A stretch of DNA of 64,000 bases, taken from contig JAVXUO010000167.1 of NCBI GenBank assembly GCA_033065855.1, forward strand, positions 62,001 to 126,000, read 5' to 3'. Position 1 is the first letter of the stretch, and every line of letters starts with the position of its first letter. The DNA is from Escallonia rubra. Taxonomy: Eukaryota > Streptophyta > Magnoliopsida > Escalloniales > Escalloniaceae. Positions 12,441-25,500 of the stretch are shown in pieces. The notes under the pieces are model-generated. The model saw nothing but the letters and a program-made list of their open reading frames with translations, did no database searches and had not been told where the DNA came from. Position numbers and translations under genes: made by a program.

Positions 12441-14221
12441 TGTAACGCCCCAAATTTATTTATGGAGCGTTAATGTCGAATACACAGAGGTCAGATAAAA
12501 TCCTATAATTATCAAAAAAACTCCAAAATGGTAAATCAGAGCATACACTAATAATTTCCAAAATATACATCAATATCTACACAGTGGCCCCAAGCCTTTG
12601 TGCAATTCAAGTACTCCGACACGGGTTTCCCAAAATAAAACCTAAATAATAACAATCTGTTTCCATCATTACACTCAAAATATCAGTACTAACTCTGAAA
12701 CAAAGGTAGCTAACTCTTGATCACTCAGCTAGCCCTTTGATCCCAAAGTCCCACCTACTGATCACCTGAAAGGAAAAAATAATAAGGGAATGAGCCGAAT
12801 GCCCAGTAAGGTCGCTCAAAGGACCAATCAAACGAAAGCAAAAACATATGAGAAACGAAATTTTGGAAGCACAAGGGTCTCAACGGAACAGATAATCAAA
12901 CCAAATTTCGAATGTCAAAACATATCTGAATATAGAGACAGACACTAGAGAGCCATTCAGAAAGTGGTCACATACGTCATCACTGACATATGAGGCCGGT
13001 TCAGAAAGTAAGATCGTGATCTCTAGCTCAACTCCCTTGAGCTAGCCCACGTTTCAATCCACGTGGATAAGTCAGAAATAAGTCACATACACTGTGACAT
13101 GGCACATAGAGTTACCAAAACAAAAATTCAAAATAAACATTACCAAATAACGGACTTGTCAAACGATAAGCGGAAATTATGAAGCAGTGATAATCATTAA
13201 TCATTGAACGAACAATAATTAACATGGAAAATGTTAAGGTCAAACAATCCTAACGAAAATTGAATTTCACAAGTCAAAGTATGGATAAATATGATACCCA
13301 TAATGAAGCTCAAAACAAAAGGTAAAGATGAATAAGTTGATTAGTTCGAAGGAATTCGGATTTCAAAAAGAACTAAAAACTTACGAATGATTGGTCCATC
13401 GCTGATTCGAATTTTAAAAATAAACCCTTACCTTAGTCATGCTTTTGAGAGGCACAAATCTTTAAGCTCCTCCTTAGAATTTCCAAACTTTCCAAGCCTT
13501 CTTCTCTCTCTCTCTCTCTCTCTTTTTCTCACTCTCACGCACGAAGGAGAAGAAAAGAAATAGAGAACCCAAAAAGACTAGAAATGAAATAAAACACTAT
13601 TTATATGGGACATAAGTTTTAAAGTTTCCATTCGACCAAAAATAGTTTTCAGTCGACCGAATCCAACAGAGGTGAAAATGGTTCAATTTTTTTTCTTTTT
13701 CAATTCGACTAAAAATGAGTTTTTGGTCGACTTAAAACTTTTAAGTCGACCGAAAAAGTTTTTGGTTTTAAGTCGACTGAAAAAGTTTTTGGTCAACTCA
13801 AAACTTTTAATTCAACTTAAAACTCTTTTTTTTCTCAACTGAAAATGAGTTTTTGGTCGACTTAAAACTTTTAAGTCGATCGAAAACTTCAGACTCTAAA
13901 ACTCAAAAAAATTAAATCGTTTTGATTCGACTCAAACCACTTTCATTCGACCAAAAACCAATTTTCATTCGACTTGAAACTTTTAAGTCGACTGAATCCT
14001 TCATACTCCAAAACTCAAAAAAAAATCAAATACTTTTGATTCGACTCAAACCACTTTCGTTCGACCGAAAACTAGTTTTCATTCGACTTAAAATTTTTAA
14101 GTCGACCGAATCCTTAGAAACAATCTGAAACCATTTTCTTAATTTTAAATAAAGACCACAAACTTATTTATTAAAAAATACTAATTTCACATAGAAAAAG
14201 AAAATATTTTGGGATATTACA
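12441..14221 (-). repeat. 5' LTR, complete (1781 bp)
   Basis: On the + strand it runs from TGTAACGCCCC to GGGATATTACA, that is TG...CA termini. The element side is fixed by the adjacent primer-binding site. It contains a (TC)n run near 13501-13526 and the same palindromic GGTCGACTTAAAA units as the other LTR. Confidence 0.92.
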
Positions 14222-15114
14222 TCCTTTGACTGCTACTGCTCTATCCACAATAATTCCCCCACATCAACATTAAATACCATTGGTTTCTTCTTGTTTTCTG
14301 CTGCTGCTTGTGCATTAGGAAGTAATGTTGTTGTGACAGGGCGATTAATTTTCTTGCCATCCATTCCTCCACGAACTGGGACTAGATTCCCAATATCACC
14401 CAAAGTCCAGCGGTTGCTGCCTTCAACCGCCATATTCTTCTTATTAACACCCACATCAACTGCTTCACCTCTGTTTTGTTGTTAAACTATGGGTCTTGCA
14501 GCGATTGAAATAGAACCTTGATGAATCAGTTCAACAAATCATCAACATAGCGCTAGACGAAAGAACCCTCAAAATACACTCCACTTGTCTTATCTCTCTC
14601 TCTCTCTCCCTGTCTCTTTTCTTATCTGTTGCTTTCTCTTTTGTAACCGAGAGTAGAGTTCTCCTCCTCTACCGTAACCAAAATACACTTAAGGTAAGAT
14701 TAAATTTCGCACAAATCTCCTCATTGGTTCCCTCTCTTTCCAAAGGGTTGACATTATTTTTAAAATAAATCAGATTTTGTCCCTTTTATTTTCTAATACT
14801 CTCGATTTAAATTAATTATAACTAACTCTCTTTAACCTACGTTAATCAAATAAAATGCCCAGCTCCACTAATCTACAACATTTCGGTTAAAAATGTCGCT
14901 AACATTGACAAAAATATTGCTCACGCTAGTAGTCACTAAAGACATCAGTCAATATCACTTGTAAGTACTATCATTAAATTACAACTTATAGTTTATATAA
15001 ATTATCGCCAAAGATCACATAATTAATGCTCACCAATTCGTCGCTATCAGATAGGATTTCCTTTCTTTTTCTTTTTACCACCATAAAACTAGCCTCAAGT
15101 TTTGGGGTGTTACA
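14222..15114. other. Flank of the chromovirus, possible remnant of an older LTR
   Basis: At 15101-15114 the - strand reads TGTAACACCCCAAA, like the start of a plant Ty3/Gypsy LTR, so the chromovirus may have inserted into an older retroelement. A 73-residue open frame on the - strand (14454-14233) has no recognisable domain. I cannot support a gene here. Confidence 0.3.
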
Positions 15115-15700
15115 CCGCAATCATCGAGAACCCCAAGAAAATCCTAAGAAACAAAGAGCTAATCTACCACGTCACCACCCACTAGGGAACCCACGGTTGT
15201 GACAGAGACAAAAATATAGAGAAAGAAAAGCTTCTTGGAGGAGAAGGGGATGAGGCGTAGAAATCACCTTAGGGTCTCCTCTAACTCAATGAAAACTTGT
15301 TGTTTATGCTTTCTTTTAATCCATTACTATGCATTACTTATTAAACCTTCTTTTGATCTTTTACCTTTTCAACTACAAATATCAGAATGTCAATTCTTTG
15401 GATTCTTCTATGGTTTGTCACCACATATTCATTACTCTAGTTTGTGAGTATGTGTTTTGTGTCCGATTCTTCATTTAGTCATATTGCACTCATATTTCTG
15501 CGATTTAAATTTCATTGAGTCCATCATTTTGTCCTCTTCAATTTGAGTCCAATATTGAGCGAGTTCTGAAATCGGTTGAAATATTGCACTTGAAGTAGTT
15601 GTAAATATATGTTTATCTTTGCACCGTATCACTTTGTGTAACTTAGAGAAGACACCCGTTAGTTTTCATTGTCTAGATAACTTCTTGGTATCGGGTAAAT
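15115..15700. other. Unassigned AT-rich DNA
   Basis: No gene, RNA or repeat boundary recognised. Confidence 0.35.
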
Positions 15701-15749
15701 GATTGAATCTTAATAATTTTGTACGCCATGTCATAATGTATGTGACTTT

Positions 15750-16110
15750 TAGTTTCTAACTTACCCACGTAGATTGGAACGTGGACTAGCTCAGTGGAAT
15801 AATTTATAAATTGCGATCTTATTTTATATATTTATTCTTTTAGAATTATGTACCACCGTAATTTCATTTTATCAGACTTTTTTGTATCCCTTTTAGTTGG
15901 TCTGTTAAGCGACCTCACTAGGCATTTGACTCACTTCCTTATTGTTTTACTTTCAGGTGATCAGAAGAGAGGATTGGATTACGTACGGGCCAACCTGTGT
16001 AACTGAGAGCTAGCAGTTTTATGTCAAAATTAGTATTAGCATTTTAGAAATATTACATAGATTTTATTTTGGAACTCCATGTAGGAGTAATTTGGGATCA
16101 TATAATTGCT
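15750..16110 (+). repeat. Old LTR fragment related to the Tekay-like LTR, opposite orientation
   Basis: The segment around 15905-16010 (GTTAAGCGACCTCACTAGGC, then CTTTCAGGTGATCAG, then GAGAGCTAGCAG) matches the reverse complement of 12710-12830 of the intact LTR with many changes. The part near 15775-15820 (GAACGTGGACTAGCTCAG, then TTGCGATCTTA) matches the LTR section around 13010-13070. It is therefore a relic of the same or a sister family on the + strand. Confidence 0.6.
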
Positions 16111-16189
16111 TTATGCTGCTATGGCATTTATTAATGTATCTTGGAGACTGGGTAGCAGATGCTATGCTTAATCCTTTTGAACTCGGCTC

Positions 16190-16320
16190 GAGTTTGTTAA
16201 GGGGCCAGAAAAATTGTTCAAGCTCGACTCGAGTTTGTGTCCTACAAACTCGCGTTCGGCTCGTTCAACTCGTTTAATTAAACGAGCCAACCTCAAGTAC
16301 CAAAACTCGACTCGTGTTCT
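16190..16320. repeat. CTCG-rich dispersed repeat fragment
   Basis: Clusters of ACTCGACTCGAGTTTG, GGCTCGTTCAACTCGTTTAA and similar motifs in both orientations. A related pattern recurs at about 18990-19100 and 20205-20225. This could be the two ends of one older element into which the two Mutator-like elements inserted, but I could not fix the ends. Confidence 0.35.
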
Positions 16321-16330
16321 TGTAAAAAAT

Positions 16331-17507
16331 CAGATGAAATCCATAAATTTTTGCAGATCCCTCAATCCCTCAAGCTAAGAAGCAATTCCTTCATGCATCG
16401 CAAAAGATCAACATACCTAAAAAGAAACTGAGTTGAGATTCCATGAAAATCCAAAAATCAGCAAAATTGCACCATCGATGAAGCAATACGACGCACGATG
16501 ACCAACATTGCACGATCTATCTTCCTTGTCTGTGATCCTTGAAGACGTATCCTTGATCCGTGAAGGTGAAAGGAGAGAAAGAGGCCTGAGAAGATGATCC
16601 AGTTTGGCGCGCCGTGTGCTTGGCACTGTCGTGCGCTTGGTGCGGGCACTGCTGCAAAGTCGTGCTGTTAGCCTGTTGTGTTGAGTTATGATTTTAGGAT
16701 TTGACATATTTTAGGTTTGGGCTTGAAAGTTTACAAAGGTATTGGGCTCTTTTGCTATTTGTGTTTAAGGCAATTCTTGAGTCCAGACTAATATATTATT
16801 GGCCTATTTAGATTTATAATTGGTATTTAAACAAATAAAATACATTATCTATATCTATACTACCTATAAAAGTATGAATCTTGTAAATCATTTTATTCCG
16901 TTATTACCCTTCGTTAATCACTTCAATAACAATCATACCATTTCATAAATACTATTATTAATTACTAATTTTGTAATCATTTTCGATTTTGCCCTTCGTT
17001 AGTTATTCCAATGACAACCCTACCCTTCCCTAATTAATTTTTTTGTAATGTGTTTAATGAACATTAGGTCATAAATTTAATCTAAACCTACATTTACACA
17101 TTGAGAAATAAAACGTGTGGTCGGAAAAAATATTTTGTGTGTGCGTGTGTCAATTTTGGACGATTATGTCCTCCGTTAATTTCGTCAATTACATTCTTAC
17201 CCTTCTTTTATTACTTCTTTTTAAATTTTGATGAAATTAAGAATGAAAAATGTGATGAGAAAGAAAAACTGAACAAATAAATTCCTTTATTATTCTCTTT
17301 TTAATTTGGTTAAAATGAAATAAACATTAGATCATTTGCTTTTATTTTCAGCAGTACCATCAAACATTTTTTCAATTCAGAAGTCTACAAAGAATATTTT
17401 CAAACATTGAACTGATTATAATTGCGAACATCAAATATACATTTATTCTAAAACAAGTCACAAAAGAAATAAGAACATAATTAAATTACATTATTTTGAT
17501 TCTAAAA
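16331..17507. other. AT-rich DNA, nothing recognised
   Basis: Open frames on the - strand at 16417-16707 show no domain. The rest is low in coding potential. Confidence 0.35.
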
Positions 17508-17777
17508 AAGATAATAGGGCAAATTACACTTATATCCCTGAGGTTAGGGTATAATTACAGTCAAGGACAACAAGTTTCAAAATGTAACATTCCGTGACCA
17601 AACACTTTTAAAATGTATCAGCCGTGTCCATCCGTTAGGGTTCCATCCAAAAATTGTACTTTTTGTATGATGTCATCAATATGTATTTTTAAAATGACGA
17701 TACTACCCCTTGTACTGTATATATTGAAAAATATTTGTTTATTATTATATATGATTTATTTATCAATTTTAGTTTTA

Positions 17778-17940
17778 GGATATTCTTGAAACCCTAATTT
17801 GCAAATTAGGATATTCTTGAAACCCTAATTTGCAAATTAGGATTTTCTTGAAACCCTAATTTGCAAATTAGGATTTTCTTGAAACCCTAATTTGCAAATT
17901 AGGATTTTCTTGAAACCCTAATTTGCAAATTAGGGTTTTA
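17778..17940. repeat. Five tandem 31-bp units containing an 18-bp perfect palindrome
   Basis: Unit starts (GAAACCC) fall at 17788, 17819, 17850, 17881 and 17912. Each unit holds CCTAATTTGCAAATTAGG, which equals its own reverse complement. Further single copies lie at about 18005-18125. Confidence 0.92.
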
Positions 17941-18309
17941 TGTTCTCTTTCCCATTGCTTTATCATCAATATTAAGAATTTCTCAAATCCCAGTGTATCA
18001 CCTTGCAAATTTGCAAATTAGGATTTTGTTGTAACCCTAATTTACAAATTGGGGTTTTCTTGAAACCCTAATTTGCAAATTAGGATATTACTGAAACCCT
18101 AATTTGCAAATTAGGGTTTTTGCAAATTAGGGTTTTGTTTGCAATCCCCACCAAAGTGGCCGCGCCGCCACCATCGCCGGCGCCAACTCCCGGCAATCCA
18201 AACCTAATCATCTGCCTCTACCACAGTGAACTAGGCCTCATCGCCCTCACCTAGTCCTGCAGCCTCTACGGCGACATCACCGACTGTCGAATATCTTTGC
18301 GGCGGGAGG

Positions 18310-18710
18310 TGCGGCGTTGTGGTGACGGGGAAGGGGAAGGGGGAGGGTGGGTACGGCGACGAGGAAGGGGAAGGGGAAGGGGAAGGGGAGGGGGAGGGTG
18401 GGGGCAGCGATGGGAAGGGGAAGGAGGAGAGTGGGTGCCACGACAGGGAGGCAGATCGCGAAGTGGTGCTGCGGGGCTTTGCTGCGGGAGGTGCGGCGTT
18501 GCGGTGACGGGGAAGGGGAAGGGGGAAGGTGGGTACGGCGACGGGGAACGGGAAGGGCGGCGACGGTAAGGGGAAGGGGGGAGGTGGGTGTGGCGACAGG
18601 GAGGCAGACTGTGCAGGGGTGCTGCGGGGAGTTTGAGGCAGAAATGGGGTTGGGGTCGTGGGGGGTGGGGCGGTATTGGCGCTGGTGAGGGGGGGGGGGG
18701 GTTGAAGAAA
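18310..18710. repeat. G-rich purine tract (GGGGAA)n-like
   Basis: Repeated GGGGAAGGGGAAGGG blocks and a G-run near 18689-18700, within copy A. Long open frames on both strands here follow from the base composition; I do not call them genes. Confidence 0.8.
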
Positions 18711-19117
18711 AGTAATTAAAAATAAGATGAAATAATGGCATTAAAAAAAAATAAGATTCCAGCTTAGGGGCAATATAGTCTTTTCATTAAAACCGTTAGG
18801 GTTTTTAAGATTCCGTTTGGTCAACGGACATAAGTGTAATTTGTCCAAACTATTGTCCTCGCCTGTAATTATACCCTAACCTCAGGGATATAAGTGTAAT
18901 TTGCCCAAGATAATAATATCACCTCAAACATTACTCTCGATTATATTCACGTGCGACGCATGTGCTCTATCCAAACTCTGATATAAATATATAAAACACA
19001 TATACGAGTTATTCGGGAATAAATTCATGAATAATTGCATGTGTTCAAGTTCAGTTCGTTTTAATAAACAAGTTCTAAAAATGTGTTCAAGTTAAATACA
19101 AACAAACATAAACGAAA

Positions 19118-20190
19118 AGGGTTAATTACACTTATGTCCCTGAGGTTTGGGTGAAATTACACGCGTGTCCATAAGTTTGAAAAATAGGCATTTATGTCCT
19201 TTGACCTAAACAAAATACCCATATACATAACGGAATGGTCAAAATGACCATATTGTCCATGACTTGAAAGGTAAATTGTTTACCATGCCATTCAAATTAG
19301 GGTTCAAAAAGAATTGAAACCCTAATTTCCAAATTAGGGTTTCAAGTCATTCCTTTATCTCCATAATTTTCAAATTAGGGTTTCAATTCTTTTTCATTTG
19401 AAACCCTAATTTGAAAATTAGGGTTTCAAGCCATTCTTTTTTTCTCCCTATTTTTCAAATTAGGGTTTCAATTCTTGCAATTCCAACACTTATTATCCAA
19501 AATTTCAAGAAATCAGAAGGCATGGGGTAGGGGAAGGGAGGGGGACGGCGCATGGTAGGGGGGAAAGGAAGGCAGCGGGGCGGGGGACGACGCCACGATG
19601 TGGTGGGGGTAGAGGGAAGGGGAAGGATGGGCGGGGGACGAATGGATGGGGTGGAGCGAAGTGGAAGGCGGCGGGGTAGGGGAAGGGAGGGGGACGACAA
19701 CGGGGGGTGGGGGAGCAGCGACGTGATGGTGGGTGGTGGGAGCAACAGGTGTGGTGGTCGGCGGTGGGCATCGACGTGGTGGTCGGCAGTAGGCAGCGGT
19801 GTGGTGGTGGTACAGTGGGGGCAGTGGCATGGTGGTGAGTGGTGGGAGCAACGACTTGGTGGTAGGATGGTGGGGGCAGCGGCGTGGTGGTGGGCGGTGG
19901 GAGCAGCGGCGTGGTGAAATACTGGGGGCTGCTGCATGGTGGCTAGAAGGCTCGTGAAAGAGAAAATGGAAGAGTGAGAAGAGAGGTAACAGTAATCTAG
20001 GGGTAGGATTGTCATATTTTGAAAATATGTACTGATGACATCACAAAATTACACTTTTTGAACGGATACTTGACGGATGGACACAAGTGTTACCTTTTTA
20101 ACGTTTGTGGTCATGATTTGTTACCTTTTGAAAGTTAGTGTCATTGACTGTAATTTTACCCAAACCTCAGGGACATAAGTGTAATAAACC
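19118..20190. mobile_element. Mutator-like non-autonomous element (copy B), related to copy A
   Basis: Ends GGTTAATTACACTTATGTCC (left) and, in reverse, GGTTTATTACACTTATGTCC (right) form TIRs of about 43 bp that also resemble those of copy A. ATAAACGAAA occurs at 19108-19117 and again at 20191-20200, a 9-10 bp target duplication. Like copy A it carries CCCTAATTT...AAATTAGGG motifs (19310-19460) and then a GC-rich, G-biased block (19515-19930) with no recognisable gene. No transposase is present, so it depended on an autonomous element elsewhere. Confidence 0.85.
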
Positions 20191-20644
20191 ATAAACGAAA
20201 TTTCAAACAATCGAATCTGTTCATTTACGGCCCTAACCAAGACAGCCACCGAATCACCGCCACAGGCACCATCACGGTCACGACTACCGTCATAGACATC
20301 ACCTGAAAATGGCCACTATCACCACTGGACAAAACCCACTAGTTCACTACTTTCACCGAGGCCGTCACCACAACGAAATCTACAACCACCATTTTCACTA
20401 AACCCGTCATCACCAGGGCACCACCATTGTCACGAAACAACGAACATATTTAACCTTTCCAAGAGTCAGAGATCAAGACGCTGGACTTGCGAAAAGGTGG
20501 TGTTGTTGGGAGTGGAAGCTGGAAAGCGTTGAACTAGTCGAGGAGGTCCAATGCCAGGACGCCATGGATGCTGCCTAAGGCACGCTATTGGAGAAAAGAC
20601 TCTAATGCCCTGGCTATGGGGCCAGCAAACGTGAAAATTAGATG

Positions 20645-22242
<1,598 letters not shown>

Positions 22243-22464
22243 ATGTATATATTATATATCGTTTGCAAGTTAAAAATCATGCTAGCGAAAAAATTAGTTG
22301 AGGACTAAACCGGAGAAACTACAGTAGCGTAAGAAGGGGACGGTGGCGATTTTATCTCTCGTTAGTTGGTCTTTCTCGGCTACATATAATTGATTACTCC
22401 TCCATTTCTCCGCCGATCTGATCTCACTTGAGCTTCATCTGAATATCAATACTTTCTGCAAATA
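22243..22464 (+). promoter_or_regulatory. Proximal promoter and 5' UTR of VPS9A
   Basis: The 222 bp between the foldback element and the start codon contains a TATA-like ACATATAATT at about 22382 and a pyrimidine-rich leader (TCCTCCATTTCTCC). The transcription start is inferred to lie around 22400; no transcript data are available here. Confidence 0.45.
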
Positions 22465-22574
22465 ATGGAGAACGCCGACGTGCTTGGCTCATCAACGGCG
22501 CCGCAGACATGGCACGACTTCTTAGAGCGCATGCGACAACCCTCCGCCACCGATTTCGTCAAAGCCATCAAAAG
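22465..22574 (+). CDS. VPS9A: VPS9A coding exon 1
   Basis: 110 bp from ATG to AAAAG before donor GTTAAA; gives 36 codons plus two bases. The ATG is the first in a pyrimidine-rich leader, and the N-terminus MENAD agrees with the family. Confidence 0.93.
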
Positions 22575-25500
22575 GTTAAACTGTGCTGTTTCAGTTGTAT
22601 TACCAAAAAACTCCTCCTTATCAATTCTCTAGACTAGATACCTACCTCGTGTATTATTTGTGTTTCATGGGGAGTTCATATGCCTTCGTACTAGATAAGT
22701 TAGAAATTCAATACCTAAAAGTAAAAGTTTATGTCGAGTCTATGGCATGCTGAAAAAAAGTAGGTGTGTTGTGTGCATGACACGCATCACATATCACTGA
22801 GGCTAGGTTTTTCAAATTGCATTCTGATCGCAAGTATCAAAAACTGGGCTATTCTAATGAATGAGGCTCTCCCGCCATTGTGGGGTCTGAGAAAGGTTAG
22901 ACTTAGGGGTGCACTTATGTCAATGTTTTTCTTGTTTTCTGAATTTTTATTCTACGGTGTATCAGTCATGGCAGCACTTTCCTCTGTTCCAGAGCTAAGC
23001 ACTGCTGCTTGGGTTGTAGCAACTTTAGTTACAGCGGTACCTTGATTTTCTGTCTGGAGATCATGTTATTTATATGAATCATGTGATTTGAATGTGGCAG
23101 TTTTATTGTGTCATTTTTGAATAATACTCCGGATCCGGAAAGAGATAGTGCAGCTGTACAAGTGTTTCTTAGCAATATGGAAGCGGCTTTCAGGGCTCAT
23201 TCTCTTTGGGCCGGTTGCTCTGAGGAGGAGTTGGATAGCGCTGGTGAAGTGAGTTAACCTTTCCCCGAGTTGAGTCTCTTTTTTAGGTGACACTGTCATT
23301 TGTTGTGTTTTACATCTTTCTGTAATTTGATTGGTAGCTGTACTTCTATTTTTGTACTTCTTGTGCACAACTATAGAAAGCTGCAGATATGGTGGGACAT
23401 GTACATGTGGATAGGTGTCAAGAATAGATCATATACCTGTTGTGAAGGACAGTTCAATATGTGGCCGATCCAGAATTAATGGCTAAGGAGGTTGAAATAT
23501 GACATAGTGCAAAATTTTCAGAAATCAAGGGGGTAAACATCTCTTTAAATCCTATTTTTAAAAAGTTCTTGTGTAAAATACTGGTAAAGAGTTTCTTCCC
23601 TCAGAATCAAGGGGTCAATCAATAATCTTGAGGCAAGGGTGCATCTAAAATGTTCATGCTAAAGTGTTCGGAAGCGTGCAAAAAGAATTGGTGCCTAAGA
23701 CCATGCGGAGTACCTTACCTAAAGTGTTCATGCTTCTTGCTAGAAATTCTTTTAAGTTTCCATGTGTCAGTAACTATACTGACGGAAAGAAATGTATGCA
23801 AACAGAAACACCTGAGTGCGACTTTTAGCCTAATTTTTATGGAATTGTCATGTTGGTTAGGGGTGTGTCGTTCTCTAGATGTCATTTCCTTTCAGACAGC
23901 ATCCAACAGTCGCCTATCTTTCCACACAACTTGCGAAATGCCGGGACACATCCAACGACACCAAACTTTCATTTTCCTGCTGGAAAGAAGAAAGCTAACC
24001 TTATAAAGAGCTAACATTTAGGGGTAACTTTGCTAGCTGCTAGGAACCAGTAATGTGTTACTTCAATTAAACATTTTCGCAACCTCTAATAAAACATATT
24101 GGTACTTAATATTAATTGACTTTTCAACACCCAAGCAATCATAACTTGACCGGGCAATTGTAAAAGCTGATGGAAATGCTAACATTCCTATATATCTAGC
24201 CAGGTGTGTTTGAGTCACTTTATTTGCTCCCATAAGTTAAGCTTTAGTATGTTTGCCGGTCCTACTTCAGGTTCATCGAAAGTTACAATAAACTTTGTAC
24301 CTCGTAGACTGAAGGCTTGGAAGAAAAGATAAATTATGGAGGTAGCCAGTGGGCTCTCTCTCTCTCTCTCTCTGTGGAGTTAGGAGATAGTAGTGGTGCT
24401 AGTTACCTAATATGTTAAAAATGAACTTTTGTTGAAGAGGAGATATGGGGGGTGTATTAAGCCTATACTATCCAACAACTTTCGTTTAGTGTTGGTAGCA
24501 TCGGCCCAAAAACATTTTGTGAGAGTTTTCATTTAGCATTGTTCAAGTCATTCATTGAAATCTACGATTTTTCCTCTCATCAACACCATTTTGTTGATGT
24601 GTTCTTGGTGCAGAAAATTAGAATCGTGAGTCTATTGAACAGTACGTGCATAAATGTAGTTGACCCTAACTATTTTGGGATAAGGATCGAATGATAATGA
24701 TGATGATGCATTTGCTTAAATGATCCCAACATGTTTAATTGCATGTCACTTTTTGAATATATAGAGATTCTCTTTAACGATCAATGGCAACTAAATGTGA
24801 TTTCTTAGGACATGTTTGAAATCTAGCACATAAACACACACAATACATGATTCTGGTAATGGTGGAGCACAACAGACCTCCATAAATCCTTGCTAGTGGG
24901 AAAAAAAAATAATACCAAATTTCGTCGATGGGGCGCCGCTTTGGTAAGCTGCGAGCGAGACTGCCGAGACTCTGTTCTTACATATATGTAGGAGAAGAGG
25001 GGTGGTTGGGGGGGAACCATGTACACGGGAGTATATACGCACCACATCCTAATCAACATTTTATTGAAATAACAATTGTAGAATGCTTACAGATCTTTTC
25101 TCAATTGATGCTTCCAAGTTTGAGTCTCCACTCTGACCTCGACAAAATCGAAGAGCGTTAGAGTTTGAGTATTTTTCTTGTCCATGGCCTTAGATTTCCT
25201 TAATGTAGGCCAAACAATCACACACATTACTGTGCACCTAGCTGAGTGGTCCAATCCGATCACAACCATTAAATGGGTATTCAAGTCTTTTGGCAGATCT
25301 AAAAGTAGTTACTGTATTTTTTTAGTCGTCCTGTTATCAGGTTTGGTCTTTAGTTGGTACTCTATGTTCAGTTTCCATACGTATAGAGTCCTCTTGTTAT
25401 TAGGTTTAGTCTTTAGTTTAATAATATGGCAGGTTGTAGAATTTAGTACCACATTACTTAGTAGGAACTTTAGGACAACTTGAGTAATAGAATATTCAGA

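Larger units (their letters stand above)
6177..14221 (-). mobile_element. Ty3/Gypsy chromovirus, Tekay/Del-like, degenerate LTR retrotransposon
   Basis: An almost complete LTR retrotransposon transcribed on the - strand. In its own direction the order is 5' LTR (14221-12441), primer-binding site, gag (12307 to about 11230), protease, reverse transcriptase, RNase H, integrase, a short chromodomain-like tail (to about 7700), polypurine tract, 3' LTR (7649-6177). The order protease-RT-RNaseH-integrase is that of Ty3/Gypsy, and the tail after integrase (LRTKVIPLVK then EATWELEDAMR) is typical of plant chromoviruses of the Tekay/Del type. It is dead: several stops, at least three frameshifts and a lost catalytic Asp in RT. 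The 3' LTR lacks its outer 260 bp or so, so no target-site duplication can be read. Confidence 0.92.
17517..18906. mobile_element. Mutator-like non-autonomous element with 9-bp target duplication (copy A)
   Basis: The terminal inverted repeats are perfect over 44 bp, starting GGGCAAATTACACTTATATC at 17517 and mirrored at 18863-18906; similarity continues more weakly inwards. A 9-bp duplication AAGATAATA flanks the element at 17508-17516 and 18907-18915. Long TIRs plus a 9-bp duplication are the signature of the Mutator superfamily. No transposase is encoded. Inside are five tandem 31-bp units with the palindrome CCTAATTTGCAAATTAGG (17778-17940), more copies at 18000-18130, and a G-rich, GC-high block at 18150-18700 whose other strand would read proline/serine-rich. 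That GC-rich core resembles Pack-MULE cargo, but I recognise no parent gene. Confidence 0.9.

Noticed and set aside
17778..17940. CRISPR-like array because of regular palindromic repeats
   Set aside because: Unit spacing is 31 bp with no unique spacers, in a plant nuclear context and inside a transposon.
17778..18130. Interstitial telomeric repeat
   Set aside because: CCCTAA occurs, but the repeat unit is 31 bp and contains a palindrome; it is not the plant telomere unit CCCTAAA in tandem.
18277..18741. Long proline/serine-rich open frame on the - strand, with G/R-rich frames on the + strand
   Set aside because: Open frames in a GC-rich, (GGGGAA)-like tract inside a Mutator-like element; several overlapping frames stay open because of composition, with no domain.
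19455..20015. 186-residue Pro/His-rich open frame on the - strand
   Set aside because: Same reason: low-complexity GC-rich core of the second Mutator-like element, no recognisable family.
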